From an uncultured Bacilli bacterium (GTDB taxonomy: Bacteria > Bacillota_I > Bacilli_A > RF39 > UBA660): a stretch of 26,368 bases of DNA. How positions within the stretch are numbered: the first letter of the stretch is position 1; every line of letters begins with the position of its first letter. The stretch spans positions 1 through 26,368 of the forward strand of contig CAKOHQ010000014.1 of assembly GCA_934085875.1 (NCBI GenBank), in the 5' to 3' direction. The notes beneath the pieces are model-generated. The model made no database searches and had not been told where the DNA came from. It saw only the letters and a list, made by a program, of their open reading frames with translations. The translations under genes were made by a program, and so were the position numbers. Shown in pieces: positions 1-7,195 of this stretch.

Positions 1-116
1 CTAAACATTAAAAGTACTGTTGATGTTCCACTTCTCCTTACTCCTGTTATAACTTTTATGAATTCTGTATCCTTTGCATCTATCATTTTTTTCAAATATT
101 TTTCTCTAATTATCAT
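1..116 (-). CDS. N-terminal fragment of an AAA-type ATPase (DUF4143-like), cut by the window edge
   Basis: Reading leftward from an ATG at 116, 38 codons are open to the window edge. They begin MIIREKYLKKMIDAKD and continue FIKVITGVRRSGTSTVLLMF. This matches the N-terminus of the widespread AAA ATPases that usually carry a DUF4143 C-terminal half, whose P-loop normally reads GVRRSGKST. Here the invariant Walker A lysine codon is ACA (Thr31), one base away from AAA, so nucleotide binding would be impaired. There is no clear Shine-Dalgarno sequence before the ATG, which together with the Walker change hints at decay. It lies just downstream of the displaced ftsW 3' end. The rest of the gene is outside the window, so the function cannot be judged. 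Confidence 0.6.
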   Translation of the reverse strand, partial: MIIREKYLKKMIDAKDTEFIKVITGVRRSGTSTVLLMF

Positions 117-184
117 ATTTTCATAACCATAATAATATTATCACAAAAAGATTAATTAAAAGTTTTGCAAACAAGATTTTTTTA

Positions 185-280
185 TTAATCTTTATTCCTG
201 CTAATATTTAATATTATCCCAATACTTACCATACTAACTAAAAGAGATGAACCTCCGTAAGATAGAAATGGTAGTGTTAC
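185..280 (-). pseudogene. ftsW: Displaced 3' end of ftsW (last 31 codons and stop)
   Basis: This stretch encodes VTLPFLSYGGSSLLVSMV... and ends in NISRNKD and TAA at 187-185. It is the hallmark C-terminus of FtsW/RodA/SpoVE proteins, with the conserved PFxSYGGSS segment and the last transmembrane helix. It has no start codon or ribosome binding site of its own. It follows directly, in the correct frame, from the GGT codon that ends the truncated ftsW at 7225-7223: VPVTG joined to VTLPF gives the family consensus PVTGVTLPF. The two pieces are separated by a recombinase-bearing element. While the element is in place this piece cannot be translated as part of FtsW; excision would restore it. Confidence 0.93.
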
Positions 281-310
281 ACCGTAAACACATTTTTTGG
301 GGAGAAAATA
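262..310. other. Attachment-site junction of the ftsW element, recombinase side
   Basis: On the minus strand the element end reads ATTTTCTCCCC, an A-run, then TGTGTTTAC, followed by the shared GGT (283-281) and ftsW sequence GTAACACTACC. The element-side motif ATTTTCTCCC...AATGTGTTTA is matched, in inverted orientation, by the other element end at 7201-7222 (ATTTTCTCCCATCTAAATGTTTA). This is the expected arrangement of two recombinase-binding half-sites. The crossover is placed at GG (282-283 on the plus strand as CC), because both reconstructed parent sites are symmetric around it. Confidence 0.8.
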
Positions 311-354
311 TTATGAAGACATTTACAAGGTAGATAAAAAAACTTTAAAAAAAA

Positions 355-1935
355 TCATCTAACAAAACTAGCTAACTCTTGAAATTTGAAGAATACATAA
401 ATCTTTTTATCATTATCAATTTCAATTCTATCAATAAGTTCTGCTATCATAGATTTACTAGGTTTCTTTTGTGCTAGAAATTTCTTTACTATGAATGCAC
501 AACTATCATAATCAAGAGTTTGTAGTTTAGATGTAATCAAAATCTTTTTATTATCTAACTCACTTTTTAGTTTTATGGCGTTATTTAATTTATCATTATA
601 ACCATCTAATAAATTTCTAAAAATGTTTTCAGGTAATTTACCATTAACTTTATCTAAATATAATTCTTCAATAACAGTATTATATTTATTAATATCTCTT
701 ATAAAAATATCTGTTTCTTTTTGTAAACTATTTAATTCTTCACTTAATATTAAATTTGCTTCTTCTATTAATGACTTACTATCATATTCTTTGATAAAGG
801 AATTACAAATATTTGTAATAATATTAATTAAATCTTCTTCTAGTAAATTATAATTCACTCTATGAATATTACAAATACCGTATTTTCCTTTTTTACTATA
901 CTGATTACACTGAGTGTAGTGTGAATCAGACTTTTTATTTTTTCTTTCTAATATGCTTATAGAATGACCACATTCCTTACATTTTAATAGACCACTAAAT
1001 AAATATTCTTTTTTACTTTTCGTAACTAATTTTGAATTAACTTTTAAAAGTGTTTGGACTTTATCAAATACTTCTTTACTAATAATGGCTTCATGAGTAT
1101 CAGGAACAATTATATAATCTTCTTTATTAACTGCACGAAGTTTTTTAGAGTTATATCTTATTTTGTTATAAGTATTTTGTACCATATTTCCTATATACAT
1201 TTCACTAGTTAAGATATCTCTTATTGTTTGACTTCTCCAAATTCCATAACCATCATTATCAGTAACGGTTGCACCACGACTTTCTTTTTTATAAACTATC
1301 GGGATTGATATTTTTTCATCAGTAAGAGTAGTTGCTATTGTATAACAAGTATTTCCTGCTAGTGCCATATTATATATTCTTTTTACTATAACTGATGCAA
1401 CAGGATCAACAACTAACTTATGATGATCACTTGGATCTTTTAAATATCCATACTTAGGTATTGAGCCAATATAATCTCCATTTTTTTGTCTTGCAGTAAA
1501 TGCACTTTTAACTTTCTTTGATGTATCTCTTAAAATATAATCATTAAAAGTTAATTTCATAGAAATCATACTATCTCCATTTAATGAATCATATCCATCA
1601 TTAATTGCAATATATCTAACATTTTTTTCTAGAAAATATTCTTCAATAAAAGAACCGGTACCATATAATTCACGACCAAGTCTAGATAAGTCTTTTGTAA
1701 TAACGCAATTAATTTTTCCAGACTCAATATCATTTAGCATTCGTTTGAATGCAGGTCTATCAAAATTACCACCAGAATATCCATCGTCAACATATTCTTC
1801 AACCAAATCTAACTTTCCAAATTTACAAAATGATTCTATAATCATTCTTTGACTTTCAATAGAAGAACTTTCATCTTTTTTTAAGTCATCTTCTTTGGAT
1901 AATCTTAAATAATCGCCACATTTATATTTCCTCAT
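355..1935 (-). CDS. Large serine recombinase (TnpX/TndX-type integrase)
   Basis: A 526-residue site-specific recombinase. The resolvase-type catalytic domain (about 1-150) has the nucleophile in YLRLSKEDD (Ser13), the DDGYSGGNFDRPAF segment and the LSRLGREL arginine motif. A recombinase domain (about 160-290) follows, then a zinc ribbon with CKECG (319-323) and further cysteines at about 343 and 355, and a long coiled-coil (about 370-470) typical of integrases that pair attP with attB. The start is supported by a strong ribosome binding site (AAGGAGG, 9 bases before the ATG). Length and domain order fit TnpX/TndX-type large serine recombinases. The gene ends 71 bases from the element end, as expected if it acts on the attachment sites inside ftsW. 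No separate recombination directionality factor was recognised, although the small gene just upstream is a candidate. Confidence 0.93.
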   Translation of the reverse strand: MRKYKCGDYLRLSKEDDLKKDESSSIESQRMIIESFCKFGKLDLVEEYVDDGYSGGNFDRPAFKRMLNDIESGKINCVITKDLSRLGRELYGTGSFIEEYFLEKNVRYIAINDGYDSLNGDSMISMKLTFNDYILRDTSKKVKSAFTARQKNGDYIGSIPKYGYLKDPSDHHKLVVDPVASVIVKRIYNMALAGNTCYTIATTLTDEKISIPIVYKKESRGATVTDNDGYGIWRSQTIRDILTSEMYIGNMVQNTYNKIRYNSKKLRAVNKEDYIIVPDTHEAIISKEVFDKVQTLLKVNSKLVTKSKKEYLFSGLLKCKECGHSISILERKNKKSDSHYTQCNQYSKKGKYGICNIHRVNYNLLEEDLINIITNICNSFIKEYDSKSLIEEANLILSEELNSLQKETDIFIRDINKYNTVIEELYLDKVNGKLPENIFRNLLDGYNDKLNNAIKLKSELDNKKILITSKLQTLDYDSCAFIVKKFLAQKKPSKSMIAELIDRIEIDNDKKIYVFFKFQELASFVR

Positions 1936-2027
1936 AACTTGTTTCCTCCTTTAAACTTGTTAATCAGAAACTATAAACGCTTAAATAAAGTATAACATAA
2001 GTTAGATCTTATTATTTATAATTTTGA

Positions 2028-2177
2028 TTAACATTTTATATTTTTTATATCGCTTCTATTTTCTTTTATATAAAGTAATATATGTTCTTTTAATATTTCT
2101 TTTAACTCTTTACCATTAGCATTAAAATTTAAAACTATATTATTATGTAATGGTAAGCTACTAAGTTTACCAGTCAT
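2028..2177 (-). CDS. Small TnpW-like protein (49 aa) upstream of the recombinase
   Basis: A 49-codon gene beginning MTGKLSSLPLHNN and ending SDIKNIKC. It has a very strong ribosome binding site, AAAGGAGG with 6 bases before the ATG, nearly identical to that of the recombinase 93 bases downstream. The central segment (VLNFNANGKELKEILKEHIL) resembles the small TnpW proteins encoded beside TnpX-type recombinases in clostridial transposons, where a short beta strand (VxFxxxxKET) precedes an amphipathic helix. The role of TnpW is not well established. Its size and position make it a candidate accessory or directionality factor here. The TnpW identity is inferred from pattern and context; the existence of the gene is well supported. 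Confidence 0.72.
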   Translation of the reverse strand: MTGKLSSLPLHNNIVLNFNANGKELKEILKEHILLYIKENRSDIKNIKC

Positions 2178-2231
2178 ATTGTTTCCTCCTTTAAAAATTT
2201 ATTATCATCTATCTAATTTTATGCAAAAGAA

Positions 2232-2255
2232 AAGCCAACAATTTCTTGTTTGCTT
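2232..2255 (-). terminator. Terminator-like hairpin upstream of the TnpW-like gene
   Basis: On the minus strand AAGCAAACAA, loop GAAA, then TTGTTGGCTT forms a 10-bp stem with one mismatch and is followed by TTCTTTT. It sits 55 bases before the TnpW-like start codon, so it could limit read-through into tnpW and the recombinase. Confidence 0.5.
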
Positions 2256-2442
2256 AATTAGACAAATTATTTAATCGTTGAATCCATTTTTGCATTGTCT
2301 ATATAATTTGATGACTACAAAGTGACCACTAAAATGATTCACACATATTTTTGGATGCATCACATTACTTTTAATTTTTGATAAAGTCAATAAAGTTTTA
2401 TAATTTATTTTTAAACACCTCCAAACATTATAAAACAAAAAA

Positions 2443-2475
2443 AGAGAAAACCTCATTTAAAATAAAATTTTCTCT
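2443..2475 (-). terminator. Second hairpin of the leader region
   Basis: On the minus strand AGAGAAAA pairs with TTTTCTCT (8 bp) across a 17-base loop and is followed by a run of T. The AT-rich stem and long loop make it weaker than the preceding hairpin. It follows that hairpin by only six bases. Confidence 0.45.
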
Positions 2476-2481
2476 AATCAA

Positions 2482-2538
2482 AAAATGAATTAAAAAAGCA
2501 GAAAGAATAGGATTCTCTCTGCATAATTAATTCATTTT
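2482..2538 (-). terminator. Large terminator hairpin downstream of the nuclease-helicase gene
   Basis: A nested structure. The outer arms AAAATGAATTAA (2482-2493) and TTAATTCATTTT (2527-2538) are perfectly complementary (12 bp). Inside, on the minus strand, GCAGAGAGAAT pairs with ATTCTTTCTGC (one mismatch) around the loop CCT and is followed directly by TTTTTT. The inner part is a good Rho-independent terminator for minus-strand transcription. It starts where a transcript from the promoter at 2571-2544 would begin, so it may act as an attenuator for that transcript as well as a terminator for the cargo operon. Confidence 0.75.
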
Positions 2539-2543
2539 ACTAT

Positions 2544-2571
2544 ATTTTACCACTTGACAATCGGAAGTCAA
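2544..2571 (-). promoter_or_regulatory. Candidate promoter with overlapping palindrome
   Basis: On the minus strand TTGACT (2571-2566), a 16-base spacer, then TAAAAT (2549-2544). The -35 box is the left arm of an inverted repeat, CTTGAC and GTCAAG with 8 bases between, so a repressor could occupy it. It points toward the TnpW-like gene and the recombinase. Confidence 0.5.
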
Positions 2572-2618
2572 GCAAGTTTTGGACGAATTTGGACTTATTC
2601 GGCCTTATTTGGAAGAAT

Positions 2619-4478
2619 TTATTTATTGTTATATTTTCTAATATTATTAATAATATTTTTGTAAAAATTATTTAGATTCTGATCTTCACAATATATATAG
2701 CATCCTTTAGTTCCTCTAGTAAGCAATACTCTATACGCATTTTTTATAAGTTCATCAGCAATTTTATTTGCATATGCTTTATCTTCTTTTTCTAGTTTTT
2801 TAATTCCTTTAAAAGATGGATCTGTTGAAGCGTGATTATGAAAGTCGGTGTGAACTCTGCCATCTTTAAAAAACATATCTTTTCCAATTATAACTCCAAC
2901 ATAATCAAATTCTAATCCTTGAACAGAATGTACGCATCCTACCTCATTAATTGAATCATCAATAGCATATGTTTGCTTTGCACCTAAATTCCAACTCATT
3001 TCAAAACTATCAATTTTAATATCATGATAATTTGTATTATCAATTTCTTTTTTATTCCAATTCCAACAGTATCCAGCTAAAATTCTTGATTTAAATTTAA
3101 TATTTTTTTCACTAATTATTTTTCTAAGTTCACTAGCGTTATCACAAATTTTAATATCATAATTTATATTATTAATATTTAACTTATCATTATAACCTAA
3201 AATATAATCAATGATAGATAAATAATCCCTAGAGCCGTTGCATCTAAATTGTGATGTTAATTCATATATATTTACTTTTTTGTCACATGCAGATGCCCAT
3301 TTTTTAATTTCATCAATAGTTCCGATATCATTTAAATGAATTCTTTGTTTTTCATCAATAAAAAATACACTATTATTGGATGAAGTAATAACTTCTTTAA
3401 TTTGATTAAATCCATAATTGTTAAACAATCCTGATTTTTCTGCCATGCAATGAGCTTCGTCTACAATCAAGCAATCAAAAGATTTTTCTTTTGTATCAGT
3501 ATATGCACCTGAGGTTTTAAATAAATTATCTATATTACTTTTCTTTAGTGTTCCTTTCAATTCTGCAGAATAGACAACTCTAGGAGCTGTGTTTCTTGAA
3601 ACATACTGTGTCATTTTTCCTTTTTGTAACATGCTTGTTAATAGATTAATTGCGATTACTGATTTACCTGTACCAGGCCCCCCAATTACAATAGAAACAG
3701 TATTATCATTATTTAATAAACTTCTTAAAATTTCATCATAAATTATCATTTGATTATCTAATAATCTAAAATTATTGTTTCCAGTCATTAAATTTGTTAT
3801 TTCATTTTGTAATTTTTTTGAAGGATTAAAATCACTATTTTCAATTTCATATATTATTTTTGATGAATCTCCTTTACTAAATGATTTAGAAATATAATCA
3901 ATTAAATTTTGTTTATCATCATTATAGAACATTTTTACCTTTGATAGTAAATCATCAAATATTAAGAAATTAATTATATTATCTTTTTTATAATTATGAA
4001 GAATAACACTAGCCTCAATAATAGCGTTATGCTCTTGTATAAATTTATTATAATCGCAAAGCATATCTTTATATGTTAAGACTTGATATGCGGGATGTAA
4101 TACTTTTCTTTGTGAATTTCCAACAAATGTTTCTAAAAGGACATCACTGTTATCAACAAGATTAACTTTTGCCCACTGTTTTAATTCAAAAATCAAAATT
4201 TTTTCCTTATTATTGAAATCATATCCAGTAATCATTAAGTCTATTCTTGATGAAGAAATTGGTAAATTATATTCTAGAATAATAGTACAATCGTCTGGTA
4301 AAGTACTTATTTTTATAACTTCTGCCATATATGAAAGTGAATTTTCCCACGATTTTTTTTCAGAATCAGATGTATAATGAAAAAGCTTATTTTTAAAATT
4401 TTGATTTAATATTTCTACTAAAAGATTATCTTCGATATCTGAAATAAATTCTTTTTTGGTTTTATTATATATAATCAT
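2619..4478 (-). CDS. PD-(D/E)xK nuclease-like domain fused to an SF1-type helicase (DUF2075)
   Basis: A 619-residue protein. Residues about 60-140 show a nuclease-like core: EYNLP (Glu70), RIDLMI (Asp80), FELKQW (Glu98, Lys100) and HPAYQVLTYKD (Gln132), in the order of a PD-(D/E)xK fold. The C-terminal part is a DUF2075/COG3410 helicase-like ATPase: Walker A GGPGTGKS (266-273), Walker B LIVDEAH (337-343), FFIDEKQRI (372-380), SQFRCNGS (409-416), a late HSVQGLEFDYVGV motif, and RVLLTRGTKG near the end. Its start lies 2 bases after the stop of the kinase-methyltransferase gene, so the two are translationally coupled; the ribosome binding site (GAAAGAAG) is weak. Nuclease-helicase proteins of this kind are common in anti-phage islands. 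The enzyme classes are clear from motifs, but the biological role is inference. Confidence 0.85.
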   Translation of the reverse strand: MIIYNKTKKEFISDIEDNLLVEILNQNFKNKLFHYTSDSEKKSWENSLSYMAEVIKISTLPDDCTIILEYNLPISSSRIDLMITGYDFNNKEKILIFELKQWAKVNLVDNSDVLLETFVGNSQRKVLHPAYQVLTYKDMLCDYNKFIQEHNAIIEASVILHNYKKDNIINFLIFDDLLSKVKMFYNDDKQNLIDYISKSFSKGDSSKIIYEIENSDFNPSKKLQNEITNLMTGNNNFRLLDNQMIIYDEILRSLLNNDNTVSIVIGGPGTGKSVIAINLLTSMLQKGKMTQYVSRNTAPRVVYSAELKGTLKKSNIDNLFKTSGAYTDTKEKSFDCLIVDEAHCMAEKSGLFNNYGFNQIKEVITSSNNSVFFIDEKQRIHLNDIGTIDEIKKWASACDKKVNIYELTSQFRCNGSRDYLSIIDYILGYNDKLNINNINYDIKICDNASELRKIISEKNIKFKSRILAGYCWNWNKKEIDNTNYHDIKIDSFEMSWNLGAKQTYAIDDSINEVGCVHSVQGLEFDYVGVIIGKDMFFKDGRVHTDFHNHASTDPSFKGIKKLEKEDKAYANKIADELIKNAYRVLLTRGTKGCYIYCEDQNLNNFYKNIINNIRKYNNK

Positions 4479-4480
4479 GA

Positions 4481-5851
4481 TTACTTCTTTCTAAGCATAT
4501 TTACTTTATCTTCACATGTATATGTAAGATATTCACCAGTAATATATTGATTTTGTATGAATCTTCTTAAAATTTCCTCATTAAATTTATCTGTCCACGG
4601 TTCGTTAGTATAACCATTTATTTTTTGATAAGTTCCTATGCTTTTTAAATATTTCAAAAATAATTCATAAGAATTAAATTCCATTAAAAATTTATTTCTT
4701 TTTGCAGAAATAGGATATAGCCCTGCTTCATCTACCATTGAATCCATATCAGAAACACTGAATCTTCCTTCAAGTTCTTTTCCAACAAATACTTCTTTTA
4801 AGTAGTCAGTACCTGGAACTGAAAATATTGTTTGTCCAGTTGAATTTAACATATTTCTTGCTTTTTTAAGTGCTTCAACAGGATTATCCAAATGATGTAA
4901 AACATAACTAAATATTAATAAGTCATATTTTGATTTAAAATCATATTGCATAAAATCATTATTTATAAAACTGATTTCATTATTTCCAGTAAAAATTTTA
5001 TTTTCAGCCACTTGTATCATATCTGGACTAATATCTAACCCTGTTATATTACATCCATCAACTTTACTATCAATTCTTTGAATAATTTTTCCAGCTCCGC
5101 ATCCAATATCAACGATTGTCATTCCATCAGATATTGATGCCATGATTTCACTTTTGATAGGATTTTTAATTCCATGGTAAACAACAAATTCTGCTTTATC
5201 ATCCCATTTTTTTGCCACCTCAGCATTAAATACTTTTTCAACACCTGAATGTTGTGATAATGCTTTACTGAAGTCTAGAAGAAATTCTGTAATTACTTTT
5301 TTAGTTTTTTCTTTACTCTTAATTAGAGAATTATTTTTAAAAGTTTCAATACATTTTAATAATTCATTGTATGCTACATTCAAATCATCATTAACTATTA
5401 CACAATCATAGCCAATAGCATCTTTAATATTCTGAATATCATTTTTTATTCTTTCTAATGAACGATCTTTACGTCTAAAATTTAAATCTTCTACCGAAGG
5501 TGGCAAGATTAAAATCAATAATGTATTGGGATTTTTCTCTTTCATTTGAATTGCTCTATCTGGCGTTAATTGAAAAATTATATTTTTACTTGATATGATG
5601 TGATCCATATCTCTTTCAAAACTTCCATAATAATTTCCACCATATTTCCTAACATTAAACATTTCTCCAGATTCAACTAATTTTAGAAATTTTTCTTCAT
5701 CAAGAAAGTAGTAATCAAATCCATTCTTTTCACCATCACGAGGTTTTCTTGTAGTGCATGTTGTAAATTTTTTAAATCCAGAATTCTTTAACAACATTTC
5801 TGTTAAAGTTCCTTTTCCAGTCCCACTTGGACCGCTTAAAACTATATTCAT
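4481..5851 (-). CDS. Guanylate kinase-like domain fused to a SAM-dependent methyltransferase
   Basis: A 456-residue two-domain protein. Residues 1 to about 180 resemble guanylate kinase: P-loop GPSGTGKGT (7-15), TTRKPRDGEKNGFDYYFL (33-50) in the GMP-binding region, NYYGS (73-77), and an RRKDRSLERIKND lid segment. Residues about 205-456 are a class I methyltransferase: IVDIGCGAGK (246-255), the acidic strand end GLDIS (271-275), NNDF (297-300), and YVLHHLDNP (316-324), a UbiE-like arrangement. A strong ribosome binding site (AAAGGAGG, about 9 bases upstream) supports the start. It is followed 2 bases later by the nuclease-helicase. Housekeeping Gmk is a single domain of about 200 residues, so this is not simply gmk. 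The fusion suggests phosphorylation and methylation of a related, possibly nucleotide-derived, substrate; that is inference. Confidence 0.85.
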   Translation of the reverse strand: MNIVLSGPSGTGKGTLTEMLLKNSGFKKFTTCTTRKPRDGEKNGFDYYFLDEEKFLKLVESGEMFNVRKYGGNYYGSFERDMDHIISSKNIIFQLTPDRAIQMKEKNPNTLLILILPPSVEDLNFRRKDRSLERIKNDIQNIKDAIGYDCVIVNDDLNVAYNELLKCIETFKNNSLIKSKEKTKKVITEFLLDFSKALSQHSGVEKVFNAEVAKKWDDKAEFVVYHGIKNPIKSEIMASISDGMTIVDIGCGAGKIIQRIDSKVDGCNITGLDISPDMIQVAENKIFTGNNEISFINNDFMQYDFKSKYDLLIFSYVLHHLDNPVEALKKARNMLNSTGQTIFSVPGTDYLKEVFVGKELEGRFSVSDMDSMVDEAGLYPISAKRNKFLMEFNSYELFLKYLKSIGTYQKINGYTNEPWTDKFNEEILRRFIQNQYITGEYLTYTCEDKVNMLRKK

Positions 5852-5924
5852 AGGTCATATCCTCCTTTTATTGATGAATATAATAATATAAACAATTAAA
5901 AAAAGCAATACATTTTGCCGATTA

Positions 5925-6326
5925 TTATTTCATATCTATTTTTATTTCTTCTATTATATGGCCTATATTTCCTTCACCAGCATATTTTGTCATATCAAAG
6001 AAGTTTTCATTAATATCTACCCATTCAAGTTTATTAACTTCTTCAATAAGTTCTATATCTTTGTTAAGAACACCATAATATACTTCTAATTCTTTATCCC
6101 ATTTAACATAAGTTAAATTCATAAAATGAGTTAGCTCAATATCATCCTTAGTTATGTTAGTTTCCTCAACTAATTCACGATATGCCTCGTTTAAGCTATC
6201 ATTTTCTTTTTCTATTTTGCCACCAACAAGATTATACATTCCCATGTATGGTTCTTTAGTTCTTTTACACATCAAAGTTTGTTTTAAGTCTTTATCAAAG
6301 ACTACAATAACATTCATTTTCTTCAT
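5925..6326 (-). CDS. Nudix hydrolase (MutT/8-oxo-dGTPase-like)
   Basis: A 133-residue Nudix protein. It begins MKKMNVIVVFDKDLKQTLMC and has GMYNLVGGKIE leading into the Nudix box with AYRELVEET. The metal-binding REUxEE part is intact, but the earlier glutamate of the canonical Gx5Ex7REUxEExGU box aligns with Asn in this copy (KENDSL). The ribosome binding site is TGGAGG, 6 bases before the ATG. It lies 73 bases upstream of the kinase-methyltransferase fusion in the same direction. Nudix enzymes hydrolyse nucleoside diphosphate-linked compounds. The substrate cannot be read from sequence, but the neighbouring nucleotide kinase-like domain suggests a nucleotide-related role. Confidence 0.88.
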   Translation of the reverse strand: MKKMNVIVVFDKDLKQTLMCKRTKEPYMGMYNLVGGKIEKENDSLNEAYRELVEETNITKDDIELTHFMNLTYVKWDKELEVYYGVLNKDIELIEEVNKLEWVDINENFFDMTKYAGEGNIGHIIEEIKIDMK

Positions 6327-6397
6327 AAATTACCTCCATTTAAATTATATCATGATATTTATTATTATTTTAGAAAAAAATGAATATCTTTAAAATA

Positions 6398-7011
6398 TTA
6401 TCTCTCAAAGTCATCTTCACTATATAAATCATTTAAATCATTATCCCATAAACTATCTATATCAAAGTTAAGTTTATTGATATTGCTATAAATATCATTT
6501 TTAAAATAACCAAATTTATTTTCAATTAGATAGCCATCTTCATCTTTAAAATTTCTACTAACAACTCTTGGTATCCATTATCTTTAACAATATTTAATAA
6601 CTTATAAAATTTTTCTTTAATCTTGTATATATCATTTACTTTATCTTGAATTGTTCTAATAGAGAGTACTGAATCATATTTTTCTTGATGTTCTTCTTCA
6701 TAGTAATTTGAATTATGAATAATAACATTAGAATCTAACTTATTGCATTTCAATCTATTTACTAATCCAACAGAATAATAATTATCAATAATTCCACCAT
6801 AAAGTAAATCTTTATTTTCTTCATAACAAGTAATATACTTACTTTTTTTAGCAAATGGTAGAGTGTATATTCCATCTTTTGCATTAACTATTAAAATACT
6901 TGTATCTTTATTTATATTTATAAACTTATCTAATTTATGTAAAATACTAAAATTAGGCTCTCCATAAACACTTAAGCCTTTTATCTTATAGCGACTTTTA
7001 TAATTATACAT
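6398..7011 (-). pseudogene. Methyltransferase-like gene with a one-base frameshift
   Basis: The frame starting at 7011 (MYNYKSRYKIKG) has a good ribosome binding site (GAGG, 5 bases upstream) and runs 161 codons to a stop at 6526. The protein-like signal continues in another frame: ...NIVKDN is followed by WIPRVVSRNFKDEDGYL, then an acidic tail SLWDNDLNDLYSEDDFER and TAA at 6400-6398. Restoring one base near 6577 gives a single protein of about 204 residues. SILIVNAKDGIYTLPFAKKS with YEENKD resembles SAM-binding motif I and the acidic strand 2 end, and EKYDSVLSIRTIQ resembles motif IV, so a degenerate class I methyltransferase is likely. It is the first cargo gene after the element end. The shift may be a real mutation or an assembly error. 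Confidence 0.68.
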
Positions 7012-7038
7012 ATATACCTCAATTCTTAGCGTTTATAG

Positions 7039-7078
7039 ATTATTATTAACTTTTTTCTCCCATCAATGTATCGTTTAA
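7039..7078. repeat. Second copy of the element-end motif, about 150 bases inside the element
   Basis: The plus strand reads GATTATTATT, AACTT, TTTTCTCCCATC, A, ATGT, ATCG, TTTAA. The element end at 7191-7224 reads GATTATTATT, TTCTCCCATC, TAA, ATGT, TTAA in the same order and orientation with small gaps. It lies just upstream of the methyltransferase-like gene, so it may be an extra recombinase-binding site, an operator, or a relic of a nested end. Confidence 0.55.
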
Positions 7079-7195
7079 AAACATGATGAAAATTACTGTA
7101 TTTTTTGTATTTTCTTAAATTTTTTCTTAATTTTTGATTTATCTATTTCTTGTAAAAGTCCATAAATACTTTAAAATAAAGGAAAAATGAGAGAT

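Larger units (their letters stand above)
2178..2618. other. 441-base leader region with promoter and tandem hairpins, no confident gene
   Basis: Between the TnpW-like gene and the nuclease-helicase stop codon. Reading leftward it holds a promoter-like pair (2571-2544), a large hairpin with a T-run (2538-2482), a second hairpin with a T-run (2475-2435) and a third terminator-like hairpin (2255-2232). A 61-codon open frame (2456-2271) lies between the second and third hairpins, but its ATG lies inside hairpin sequence and has no ribosome binding site, so it is not called. A TATAATG followed by TTTGGAGGTG at about 2432-2415 could be a second promoter with a Shine-Dalgarno-like sequence, but no ATG follows at a useful distance. 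Confidence 0.6.

Noticed and set aside
2271..2456. A 61-codon open frame on the minus strand
   Set aside because: The ATG has no ribosome binding site and lies inside a terminator-like hairpin, and the predicted protein shows no recognisable pattern.
2571..2621. Repeated TTTGGA and TTATT-like units (TTTTGGACGAATTTGGAC...)
   Set aside because: The units vary in length and sequence and span only about 50 bases. They do not form a regular array and match neither element end.
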